Positions 1 through 5,941 of a stretch of 5,957 nt of DNA are shown here, one piece after another; position 1 is the stretch's first letter, and each line of letters begins with the position of its first letter. This DNA comes from Bacteroidota bacterium (lineage in GTDB: Bacteria > Bacteroidota > Bacteroidia > B-17B0 > Aurantibacillaceae). The translations under genes were made by a program, and so were the position numbers. The stretch covers positions 1-5,957 of the forward strand of contig SYEI01000013.1 of NCBI GenBank assembly GCA_005800865.1, written 5' to 3'. The notes beneath the pieces were generated by a model that saw only the letters and a program-made list of their open reading frames with translations, made no database searches and had not been told where the DNA came from.

Positions 1-6
1 ACGACC

Positions 7-450
7 ATGATTAAAAAATTACTTATAGCAGTTACCTTACTACTAACAACCGCTCAAATAAAAGCTCAAAATGAAGAGCCACGTGAATTAACTTGTTACA
101 ATAAATGGTCACAAAAATTTGATGAGCGCGGAGCAGAAGAGGTGGAAGATGGTGTTTATACTGATGTTATTATCACTTCTCGTATTGGCTCAAAAGCTAA
201 CTGCTGGAGTGGAAAGGCAGAAGTTCGCAACCGCAAATTAATAAAATGTTGGATTATTAAAGAGGATAACTCTGAGGAAGAAGTGACTCGTACTTGGAAA
301 AATAATTCAAACAAAGAAGTAAGTATTATTAATGGCGTAAGTTCATCTATGATTACAGTTCATAACGAATTAATTAATGTATTATGGCCTAAAAAAATAA
401 AAGCTAAAAAGGCTGCTGCTAAAAAAGCACCAGAACCAACGGATGATTAA
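7..450 (+). CDS. Small exported protein of unknown function with Lys/Ala-rich C-terminal tail
   Basis: I do not recognise a family for this 147-residue protein. Residues 1-20 form a clear Sec signal peptide: Met-Ile-Lys-Lys, a hydrophobic run L5-I18, and a probable cleavage after A20 before Q21, the Ala-Gln junction common in Bacteroidota. There is no lipobox Cys, so the product is probably periplasmic or secreted. The mature part has many charged and aromatic residues, with three cysteines (C30, C66, C81) and Trp residues next to two of them (C66-W67, C81-W82). Residues 129-141 are almost only Lys and Ala, followed by a short acidic end (EPTDD). The reading frame is open to the window edge, but only six bases precede this ATG; the signal peptide beginning directly at it supports the chosen start. 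It converges on the acyltransferase gene and ends 16 bases before the shared terminator. Its function is not inferable; the gene call itself is solid. Confidence 0.85.
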   Translation: MIKKLLIAVTLLLTTAQIKAQNEEPRELTCYNKWSQKFDERGAEEVEDGVYTDVIITSRIGSKANCWSGKAEVRNRKLIKCWIIKEDNSEEEVTRTWKNNSNKEVSIINGVSSSMITVHNELINVLWPKKIKAKKAAAKKAPEPTDD

Positions 451-466
451 TTATGATTTAATAAAC

Positions 467-499
467 AAAAAAGGAGCAAATTAATTTGCTCCTTTTTTT
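467..499. terminator. Bidirectional intrinsic terminator between convergent genes
   Basis: A perfect 20-base palindrome, GGAGCAAATTAATTTGCTCC (473-492), is flanked by six A on the left (467-472) and seven T on the right (493-499). Read on either strand it gives an eight-base-pair or longer stem with a TTAA loop followed by a U-tract, so it can end transcription of both the small secreted protein gene (plus strand) and the acyltransferase gene (minus strand). The minus-strand stop codon (500-498) overlaps the edge of the T-run, so on that strand the U-rich flank begins within the coding end. Confidence 0.9.
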
Positions 500-1739
500 A
501 TGCCTCTTCCTTAAATGGATTCCTAGGAATCCATTCTGTTGGTTGTAAAAATTGCATAAATGGTTTTAAAATTAATTTAGAAACCGTGTTTTGTGGTTTA
601 ATGTAACATAACAACTCATGAGCTCTGGCGCCCACGGTGGTTTTAATTTCAGAAGCTGTTCTTCCTAAATTAATTTTTGTTTTTTGCATTAAAATGGCTT
701 GCTCAATAAAACTATATAATATAGTTTGATACAATTCATACTCTTTGTTGTGCGCATAATCAAAGCCAATGTAGTGTGCTTCTACCTCATTCTCTAAACA
801 AAAACCACAAGCAAACGACACCATTTGATCTCCTAAAAACCAAGCATCCACATAAAATGAATTGGTATCTGCTTTTATAACATCTTCAAAATAACCTGGC
901 GACAAGTGTACTAATTTAAATTTGGCCTGATTAAATACTTGCGTATATAAATCATGCATCGTGTTTTTGTATAAGGAAACTTCTTGTGCTGATAATCTTT
1001 TTTTAGTTAACGAAGCACTAGCACTTAAAATATGCTTAGCTCTGTTTCTATATTTTTTTGAAAAGGTAGCTAAATAATCTGTGAGGTTTGATAAGCCTTT
1101 AGGCAAATCAATAATCATGTTTGGTTCCACATTAAAGTGAACAAATTTAGTGCAATACCAACAATCTTTATTTCCAAATCCTTCGGCATAAAAATCTTTT
1201 ACCAAAATGGCAGAAATTTTTCCTCGTAATTTTTCTGCTCTCGATATGCAATCAATAACTCCTTCTACAATTTTAAAAGTGGTTTTTTTACTGTTAACAT
1301 CCAAATAAAAACCATGCTCACCGCTAATAAAATTGTTGCCACATGTCACCAATCGCATGATGGTTTCGTTTTCATTATGCTCAATATACCTTTGGAAAAC
1401 AGAAGCACGTTTACTTTTTAATTCTGAGATTTGCTTTTCAATCAATTCGCCAAATAAAGAAGCGGAAAAATCATTGATCTGAAAATAAACAACCCCAATA
1501 GGATCTTTTCTATTGTACACAATAACATATCTAAATCTAAAATGTTCTGTTTTTTCTTTATGTAAAACTTTTAAGTAGGAATGTGATAAAAACACATTCT
1601 TGTTGTTTACTGCTTTTGTCCAATCATCTACAGGAGCCAAATTGATATCTTCAAAGCAAGTAAATGTGTAACTGCTAAATAGCTTTCTATTTGGTTTTAA
1701 TATATTCTTCCCTAATATCTTATCGCAGAGTACAAACAT
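498..1739 (-). CDS. FemAB/BioF2-type GNAT-fold acyltransferase
   Basis: This 413-residue cytoplasmic protein has no signal peptide or membrane segment. It resembles the large GNAT-superfamily proteins grouped as FemAB-like or Acetyltransf_6 (BioF2-like), which transfer acyl or aminoacyl groups to peptidoglycan, polysaccharide or lipid precursors. The recognisable part is the C-terminal half: a basic segment YLATFSKKYRNRAKHI (about 222-237), a strand pair around 295-327 (FYVDAWFLGDQMVSFACG, then AHYIGFD), a helix with the ELYQTILYSF pattern (335-344), and INLGRTASEIKTTVGA (356-371), which resembles the acyl-donor end of these folds. The N-terminal half (1-200) is less distinctive. The ATG shares one base with the TGA of the kinase gene upstream (TGATG), and no Shine-Dalgarno site is evident, so translation is probably coupled. 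Gene order suggests that kinase and acyltransferase act on one pathway. The substrate is unknown. The family-level call is moderately sure; any specific role would be guesswork. Confidence 0.7.
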   Translation of the reverse strand: MFVLCDKILGKNILKPNRKLFSSYTFTCFEDINLAPVDDWTKAVNNKNVFLSHSYLKVLHKEKTEHFRFRYVIVYNRKDPIGVVYFQINDFSASLFGELIEKQISELKSKRASVFQRYIEHNENETIMRLVTCGNNFISGEHGFYLDVNSKKTTFKIVEGVIDCISRAEKLRGKISAILVKDFYAEGFGNKDCWYCTKFVHFNVEPNMIIDLPKGLSNLTDYLATFSKKYRNRAKHILSASASLTKKRLSAQEVSLYKNTMHDLYTQVFNQAKFKLVHLSPGYFEDVIKADTNSFYVDAWFLGDQMVSFACGFCLENEVEAHYIGFDYAHNKEYELYQTILYSFIEQAILMQKTKINLGRTASEIKTTVGARAHELLCYIKPQNTVSKLILKPFMQFLQPTEWIPRNPFKEEA

Positions 1740-2341
1740 CAGATTGCTAATAATTGAAAAATGTCGTCAAATAAATAAGTAACACTTTCATCGATAGAAA
1801 GTTCAGAAGTATCAATACTATAAATTGCATTAGTAGGCATTTCAAAAGGATTAGAAACTCCTGTAAATTCCTTTATTTCACCTGTTCTTGCTTTGCCATA
1901 GTGCCCTTTTACATCACGTTTTTCGCAAACCTCTAAAGGTGTTGCAATATGATATAATATAAAATGTTGCTCTCCAATAATGTTTTCTGCCAATCTTCTT
2001 AGTTCATTAGTAGGAGTAATTAAACTACAAATCACCACCACACCACAACTCGCTAATTGCTTCGCTAACTCAGCAGTACGACGAATATTCTCCGTTCTAT
2101 CTTCCATACTAAAACCAAGTCCTTTATTCATGCCTTGCCTTAAAACATCGCCATCAAGTACCTTGGTTAAAATGCCTTCGTCATGTAATCGTCTTTCTAA
2201 CTCGTAAGCTAAAGTTGTTTTACCTGAACCTGAATAGCCTGTCATCCAAATTACCAAGCCTTTATGAGACAATAAGTTTTCTTTATCTGAACTAGTTACA
2301 AGCTCTTCCTGATTAGGAAATATGTTATTTGATTGGCTCAA
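1739..2341 (-). CDS. cysC: Adenylyl-sulfate kinase (CysC) family protein, divergent substrate loop
   Basis: CysC enzymes phosphorylate adenosine 5'-phosphosulfate with ATP to make PAPS, the sulfate donor. This 200-residue protein has the family order: an N-terminal arm (N6-I7-F8-P9, then D19-K20-E21), Walker A G35-Y-S-G-S-G-K-T42, D63-G-D65 with R68, the signature GLGFSMEDRTENIRR (74-88), KGHYGKAR (145-152), FTGV (159-162) and FEMP (166-169). Length is typical. Departures from the usual motifs are visible: FISPYR is LITPTN here (107-112, Ser to Thr and Arg to Asn), KGLYKKAR has Gly149 for the first Lys of the pair, and YEAP is FEMP. The start is TTG at 2341-2339: the in-frame codons upstream reach a stop without an ATG, and the next Met (M33) lies inside the first beta strand. 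No cysD, cysN, cysH or sulfotransferase gene is in view. The family is certain; APS as the true substrate is only likely, since some CysC homologues in capsule pathways (Campylobacter jejuni cytidine diphosphoramidate kinase) act on other nucleotides. Confidence 0.88.
   Translation of the reverse strand: MSQSNNIFPNQEELVTSSDKENLLSHKGLVIWMTGYSGSGKTTLAYELERRLHDEGILTKVLDGDVLRQGMNKGLGFSMEDRTENIRRTAELAKQLASCGVVVICSLITPTNELRRLAENIIGEQHFILYHIATPLEVCEKRDVKGHYGKARTGEIKEFTGVSNPFEMPTNAIYSIDTSELSIDESVTYLFDDIFQLLAI
2339..2341 (-). other. TTG start codon of the CysC-family gene
   Basis: The minus-strand codon here reads TTG. The in-frame codons upstream are ATT, TCT, TCT, ATT, CTA, ATT and then TAA, so no ATG or GTG is available between the stop and this codon. 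The protein begins to resemble CysC N-terminal arms about five residues later, so the true start cannot be far downstream. No clear ribosome-binding site is visible; the upstream stretch is A/T-rich. Confidence 0.65.
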
Positions 2342-2381
2342 AATAGAAGAAATTAGAATTTAAAAATACAATTAATTATCT

Positions 2382-2389
2382 TATTTTTG
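2382..2389 (+). promoter_or_regulatory. Probable -7 promoter element for the deoC operon
   Basis: TATTTTTG matches the Bacteroidota -7 consensus TAnnTTTG and lies 31 bases before the deoC ATG, which would give a leader of roughly 25 bases. A matching -33 TTG is not evident at the expected distance, so this is a half match. The 79-base gap (2342-2420) must hold promoters for both divergent units. On the minus strand the best candidate is TATTTTTA (2368-2361), one base off consensus and very close to the TTG start. No operator-like palindrome stands out. Confidence 0.4.
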
Positions 2390-2420
2390 ATGATAATATA
2401 GCCTTTTAATTAATATTAAC

Positions 2421-3323
2421 ATGACATACGATTTTAGACAAAGCCCTGTGGTTGACCAAGTAGGAATTGAGGAACGAGTGGCTCGTTTTAATACACGCAG
2501 TATTAAAAATGGAAGTAAGGTGCAAGCTCTGAAACTAGCACTAAACATGATTGATTTAACAACATTAGAAGGAAAAGATACAGAAGGAAAAGTAACGCAA
2601 ATGTGTTATAAAGCGATGCATCCCCATTTGGCATTGCCCGACTTACCTTCTACTGCAGCTGTTTGTGTTTACCCAACCATGGTGAAAACAGCTAAAGAAG
2701 CATTAAAAGGAAGTAAGGTAAAAGTGGCATCTGTGTCTACAGCATTTCCAAGCGGAAATTCAACGATGCAGATTAAATTATTAGATACAAAGTTAGCTTT
2801 GGATAATGGTGCTGATGAAATTGATATGGTAATTAGCCGTGGAGAATTTTTAAAAGGCAACTACAACTTTGTGTTTGATGAAATTGCTGCTATTAAAGAT
2901 TTAACTCATAAATATAACGCACGCTTAAAAGTTATTTTTGAAACAGGCGAAATTTCGACATTAGATAACGTTCGCAGAGCAAGTGATATTGCCATTTATG
3001 CAGGAGCAGATTTTATTAAAACATCCACTGGTAAAATTGGTGTGGCAGCAACTATGCCTGTTACATTAGTGATGTTAGATGCAATTAAAGATTATTATTT
3101 TAAAACAGGCATTCAAGTTGGCATGAAGCCAGCGGGGGGCATTAGCACAGCAAAAGGCGCCTTACAATATTTAGTGATGTTACACGAAACTTTGGGTAAC
3201 GCTTGGTTAGATAATAAATGGTTTCGTTTTGGCGCAAGTTCTTTAGCTAATGATTTAATTTTACAATTAGAAAAAGAAGCAAAAGGTGTTTACTATAGTA
3301 AAGATTATATTTCAGTAGATTAA
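2421..3323 (+). CDS. deoC: Deoxyribose-phosphate aldolase, long DERA-like form
   Basis: This class I aldolase reversibly cleaves 2-deoxy-D-ribose-5-phosphate into glyceraldehyde-3-phosphate and acetaldehyde, the last step in salvage of deoxyribonucleosides in the cytoplasm. All key positions are present: the Schiff-base lysine K200 in DFIKTSTGK, D135 in DEIDMV and K236 in GMKPAGG (equivalents of E. coli K167, D102 and K201), plus phosphate-site glycines G239-G240 and GASS (271-274). C82 in VCVYP corresponds to the E. coli cysteine linked to aldehyde inactivation. At 300 residues it is longer than most bacterial forms. The segment MIDLTTLEGKDTEG (43-56), followed by a CYKA motif (62-65), resembles human DERA more than short bacterial DeoC. 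The ATG follows an A/T-rich leader without a Shine-Dalgarno site. It heads a plus-strand run with two aldehyde-dehydrogenase-like genes that can dispose of the acetaldehyde. No deoxyribose kinase, phosphopentomutase or DeoR-type regulator is visible. Confidence 0.96.
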   Translation: MTYDFRQSPVVDQVGIEERVARFNTRSIKNGSKVQALKLALNMIDLTTLEGKDTEGKVTQMCYKAMHPHLALPDLPSTAAVCVYPTMVKTAKEALKGSKVKVASVSTAFPSGNSTMQIKLLDTKLALDNGADEIDMVISRGEFLKGNYNFVFDEIAAIKDLTHKYNARLKVIFETGEISTLDNVRRASDIAIYAGADFIKTSTGKIGVAATMPVTLVMLDAIKDYYFKTGIQVGMKPAGGISTAKGALQYLVMLHETLGNAWLDNKWFRFGASSLANDLILQLEKEAKGVYYSKDYISVD

Positions 3324-3327
3324 ATCT

Positions 3328-3429
3328 AACCGCAGAGAACGCGGAGTTTTTTGCGCAAAGAGAAAAAGAAAGAATTAAAAACATATTGCCCACTGCGACC
3401 TTTGCAAACACTCAGCGTCCTTTGCGGTT
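3328..3429. repeat. Imperfect inverted-repeat intergenic element between deoC and the aldehyde dehydrogenase gene
   Basis: The 120-base gap 3324-3443 is more G/C-rich than the usual spacers here and has no gene. Its ends are inverted copies: AACCGCAGAGAACGCGGAG (3328-3346), and AACCGCAAAGGACGCTGAG when 3411-3429 is read on the minus strand, identical at 16 of 19 positions. Inside are further related pieces, TTTGCGCAAAG (3350-3360) and CTTTGCA within 3400-3408 on the opposite side. The CGCAGAG/CGCAAAG wording is of a kind I associate with dispersed intergenic repeats in Bacteroidota genomes. In RNA the arms could pair over a loop of about 64 bases. The element ends 14 bases before the next ATG and leaves only an A-rich stretch for ribosome binding. 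It might act as an mRNA stabiliser, an attenuator, or merely a passenger; whether it is multicopy cannot be seen from one window. Confidence 0.75.
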
Positions 3430-3443
3430 AAACACAAAATAAA

Positions 3444-4913
3444 ATGGCAAAAAAAGAAGTTAAAAAATTAGAATACTTTACCGATTGGAAATACGCTCCA
3501 TCACCTGAAGCAACCGATCATATTCGTTTACAAAAACAGTATGATTTATTTATCAATGGTAAATTTGTGAAACCAAATTCCGGTAAATATTTCGATACCA
3601 TTAACCCTGCTACCGAAGAAAAAATTTCGAGCATTGCAGAAGCAAATGATAAAGATGTTGATAGTGCTGTAAAAGCTGCTCGTGGTGCTTACGATAAAAC
3701 CTGGAGCAAAATGCCAGCAAAAGAACGCGCAAAATACATTTACCGTATTGCTCGTTTAATTCAAGAACGTGCTCGTGAACTGTCAGTGATTGAAACGTTA
3801 GATGGCGGTAAATCTATTCGCGAAAGCCGTGATATTGATGTGCCATTAGCAGCGAATCATTTCTTTTACTACGCTGGTTGGGCTGATAAATTAGAATATG
3901 CTTTTCCTAATCGCAATCCAAAATCTTTGGGCGTAGCAGGCCAAGTGATTCCTTGGAACTTCCCCTTATTAATGGCTGCTTGGAAAATTGCTCCAGCTTT
4001 AGCAACTGGTAATACCGTAGTATTAAAACCTGCAGAAACCACTTCGTTAACAGCTCTAAAATTAGCAGAAATTATTCAAGAAAGTGGTTTGCCTGATGGA
4101 GTAGTAAACATCATCACAGGTCACGGACCAGTTGGTGCTTCTATGGTGAATCATAAAGACATTAATAAAATTGCCTTTACAGGAAGTACGGGTGTTGGTA
4201 AATGGATTCAAAAAGCCGTTGCAGGAACCGATAAAAAATTAACTTTAGAGTTAGGCGGAAAAGCAGCGAACATTATTTTTGAAGACGCTCCAATTAATCA
4301 AGCCGTAGAAGGAATTATCAATGGTATTTTCTTTAATCAAGGTCACGTATGCTGCGCGGGCTCTCGCTTATTTGTACAAGAAAGCGTTGCCGAAGAAGTG
4401 ATTCGTAAATTAAAAGATAGACTAGAAACATTAATTGTTGGTGATCCATTAGATAAAAATACTGACATAGGTGCGATTAATTCGAAAATGCAATTGAATA
4501 AAATTAACGAGTATTTGAAAATTGGCGTGAATGATGGAGCTGAGATGTATCAAAGCTCTTGTACGATTCCTAAAAAAGGATTCTTTGTTCGCCCTACTCT
4601 ATTTTTAAATACATCTCAATCGCATCGTATTTCTCAAGAAGAAATTTTTGGGCCCGTATTAGCAATTCAAACATTTAGAACGATTGAGGAAGTGATTGAA
4701 AAAGCAAATAACATTCCTTATGGTTTAAGTGCTGGTGTTTGGACAGACAAAGGATCTCGTATTTTTAATTTAACTTCTAAATTACGCGCCGGTGTAGTTT
4801 GGGCAAACACATACAATAAGTTTGACCCAACGTCTCCGTTTGGTGGTTACAAAGAAAGTGGATTTGGAAGAGAAGGTGGATTACATGGTTTAATGCCTTA
4901 TTTAAAATTTTAA
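3444..4913 (+). CDS. NAD(P)-dependent aldehyde dehydrogenase, catalytic partner of an ALDH16-like pair
   Basis: This 489-residue enzyme has a complete ALDH active site and should oxidise an aldehyde, probably acetaldehyde from the neighbouring DeoC, to the acid with NAD(P)+. Visible elements in order: oxyanion N172 in IPWNFP, coenzyme lysine K195 in VLKPAE, the Rossmann-type turn GSTGVG (247-252), general base E269 in LELGGK, nucleophile C303 in GHVCCAGSR, E400 in EEIFGPV, and PFGGYKESGFGRE (465-477). The N-terminus has an extra lysine-rich arm of about 30 residues. The protein ends at GLMPYLKF, about where classical ALDHs continue into the tail strand (YTEVKTV type) used for oligomerisation, so that tail seems short or missing. 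The stop is 12 bases before a second ALDH-like gene, and the pair resembles the two domains of ALDH16. The ATG at 3444 follows an A-rich stretch just after the intergenic repeat, without a Shine-Dalgarno site. Activity is certain at the family level; the substrate is inferred from gene order. Confidence 0.94.
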   Translation: MAKKEVKKLEYFTDWKYAPSPEATDHIRLQKQYDLFINGKFVKPNSGKYFDTINPATEEKISSIAEANDKDVDSAVKAARGAYDKTWSKMPAKERAKYIYRIARLIQERARELSVIETLDGGKSIRESRDIDVPLAANHFFYYAGWADKLEYAFPNRNPKSLGVAGQVIPWNFPLLMAAWKIAPALATGNTVVLKPAETTSLTALKLAEIIQESGLPDGVVNIITGHGPVGASMVNHKDINKIAFTGSTGVGKWIQKAVAGTDKKLTLELGGKAANIIFEDAPINQAVEGIINGIFFNQGHVCCAGSRLFVQESVAEEVIRKLKDRLETLIVGDPLDKNTDIGAINSKMQLNKINEYLKIGVNDGAEMYQSSCTIPKKGFFVRPTLFLNTSQSHRISQEEIFGPVLAIQTFRTIEEVIEKANNIPYGLSAGVWTDKGSRIFNLTSKLRAGVVWANTYNKFDPTSPFGGYKESGFGREGGLHGLMPYLKF

Positions 4914-4917
4914 TTGT

Positions 4918-4925
4918 AGGAAAAG
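4918..4925 (+). promoter_or_regulatory. Short Shine-Dalgarno-like site before the ALDH pseudoenzyme gene
   Basis: AGGA (4918-4921) stands four bases before the ATG at 4926, inside the 12-base gap after the catalytic aldehyde dehydrogenase. The other starts in the window with visible upstream sequence lack such a site, so this one may help reinitiation on the same mRNA. The match is short and the spacing tight. Confidence 0.4.
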
Positions 4926-5804
4926 ATGGAAAGAATAGAAGTTTTAAAAACATACAAAATATTTATTGGCGGACAATTTCCTCGTACTGAGAGCGGTCGC
5001 TATTATCCTTTAAAATTAAAAAACAACATGACTGTAAATGTAAGTTTATCTTCTCGTAAAGATTATAGAAATGCTGTCATCGCTGCTCGTGGTGCCTTTA
5101 GCGGATGGAGTGCTCGTGCAGCATTTAACCGCGGGCAAATTTTATACCGCATAGCAGAAATGTTAGAAGGCAGAAAAGATCAATTCTTAGAAGAATTAAA
5201 ACAGTTAGGTTACACATCGGCGGCTGCTAAAAAAGAAGTAGAGCAAAGTATCGACCGCTTAGTTTACTATGCAGGTTGGTGCGATAAATACCAACAATTA
5301 TTTAGCTCCGTAAATCCTGTTGCTACGTCTCACTTTAATTTCTCGGTTCCAGAACCAATGGGAGTGGTCGCTATTTTAGCGGATGAATCATCTGCTTTAT
5401 TAGGCTTAGTTTCTGTGATTGCTCCAGCTATTGCAGGAGGAAATACATGTATTGTATTAGCATCAGAAAGTAAACCAACGTGTTCTATTACATTTGCAGA
5501 AGTCATTGCAACGAGCGATGTGCCAGGTGGCGTTGTAAATATTGTCACAGGTAATCGCAAAGAATTACACTCGCATTTTTCTTCTCACATGGATGTGAAT
5601 GCCATCATCAATTGTAACTCCGAAAAAGATTTTAATAAAACCATTGGCGAAAATGCGTCCTTAAATGTGAAACGAGTTTTTACTTGGAACAAAAATTGGA
5701 GCGACGAAAAAGAACAAGGTCCATATTACATTACCGATTTACAAGAAATTAAAACAACTTGGCATCCAATTGAAAATATTGGTGTATCAGGAATTAAATA
5801 TTAA
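4926..5804 (+). CDS. ALDH-like pseudoenzyme lacking the catalytic domain (ALDH16 C-terminal-domain-like)
   Basis: This 292-residue protein is clearly related to aldehyde dehydrogenases but cannot be a working one. The N-terminal part aligns with the partner gene: FIGGQF (13-18), NAVIAARGAFSGWS (49-62), YYAGWCDKYQQLF (114-126), EPMGVVAIL (143-151), APAIAGGNTCIVLASES (166-182) and VPGGVVNIVTG (199-209). The PWNFP asparagine is replaced (ADESS, 152-156), the VLKPAE lysine is Ala179, the GSTG turn is gone, and the general-base and nucleophile segments are absent. After about residue 235 it passes through a non-ALDH linker and ends with DLQEIKTTWHP (271-281), which resembles the C-terminal oligomerisation strand of ALDHs. 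The catalytic half therefore seems deleted internally rather than cut off. I looked for the missing part downstream and found none. Best guess: a structural subunit pairing with the catalytic ALDH just upstream, like the inactive domain of ALDH16. A decaying paralogue is the alternative, but the long, clean frame argues against it. Confidence 0.85.
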   Translation: MERIEVLKTYKIFIGGQFPRTESGRYYPLKLKNNMTVNVSLSSRKDYRNAVIAARGAFSGWSARAAFNRGQILYRIAEMLEGRKDQFLEELKQLGYTSAAAKKEVEQSIDRLVYYAGWCDKYQQLFSSVNPVATSHFNFSVPEPMGVVAILADESSALLGLVSVIAPAIAGGNTCIVLASESKPTCSITFAEVIATSDVPGGVVNIVTGNRKELHSHFSSHMDVNAIINCNSEKDFNKTIGENASLNVKRVFTWNKNWSDEKEQGPYYITDLQEIKTTWHPIENIGVSGIKY

Positions 5805-5939
5805 TTCTTCGATAAACGTTTTTCCTTTAATATCGAGAAAATTAATTTCAAATTTTCTACAATTTGTTTTTTCAAAAGATTGGTATAGTGCTCCTGTATC
5901 GCATTTATACAAAGGATTTAAAATAAATCCTATAATTTT
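5787..5939 (-). pseudogene. Possible remnant of a convergent minus-strand gene
   Basis: On the minus strand a frame of 50 codons is open from just after a TAA (5942-5940) to a TGA at 5789-5787, overlapping the last 18 bases of the ALDH-like gene. Translated, it reads like ordinary protein, for example YKCDTGALYQSFEKTN and FEINFLDIKGKTFIEELIF, and such a long open frame is unusual in DNA this A/T-rich. It contains no ATG, and the other two minus frames are also stopped near the window edge. It may be the 3' end of a gene broken by a stop or frameshift, or chance. I recognise no family. Confidence 0.2.
5836..5872 (+). terminator. Weak hairpin with T-run after the ALDH-like gene
   Basis: AGAAAATT (5836-5843) and AATTTTCT (5851-5858) are exact inverted copies around a seven-base loop, with six T at 5867-5872. 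The stem is almost all A-T pairs and the T-run starts eight bases past it, so this is a poor terminator by usual standards. It is the first candidate downstream of the operon. Confidence 0.25.
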
Positions 5940-5941
5940 TT
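5913..5941 (+). terminator. Candidate operon terminator
   Basis: AGGATTTA (5913-5920) and TAAATCCT (5924-5931) are perfect inverted copies with a three-base AAA loop, followed by ATAA and six T (5936-5941). Position, 108 bases after the last stop codon on the plus strand, suits termination of the deoC operon. The stem has only two G-C pairs, so the strength is doubtful, and it lies inside the possible minus-strand gene remnant. The rest of 5805-5957 shows nothing else I can support. Confidence 0.4.

Noticed and set aside
1980..2207. Plus-strand open frame of 75 codons inside the CysC-family gene
   Set aside because: It lies wholly antisense to a well-supported kinase gene and its product has no recognisable features; it is a shadow of the coding strand.
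2669..2860. Minus-strand open frame of 63 codons inside deoC
   Set aside because: It is antisense to the conserved DeoC core and has no protein-family signal.
3324..3443. Riboswitch or small protein gene between deoC and the aldehyde dehydrogenase gene
   Set aside because: No known riboswitch core is recognisable and no convincing short gene is present; the inverted repeat explains most of the gap.
5330..5560. Minus-strand open frame of 76 codons inside the ALDH-like pseudoenzyme gene
   Set aside because: It is antisense to a region that aligns well with aldehyde dehydrogenases, so it is a coding shadow.
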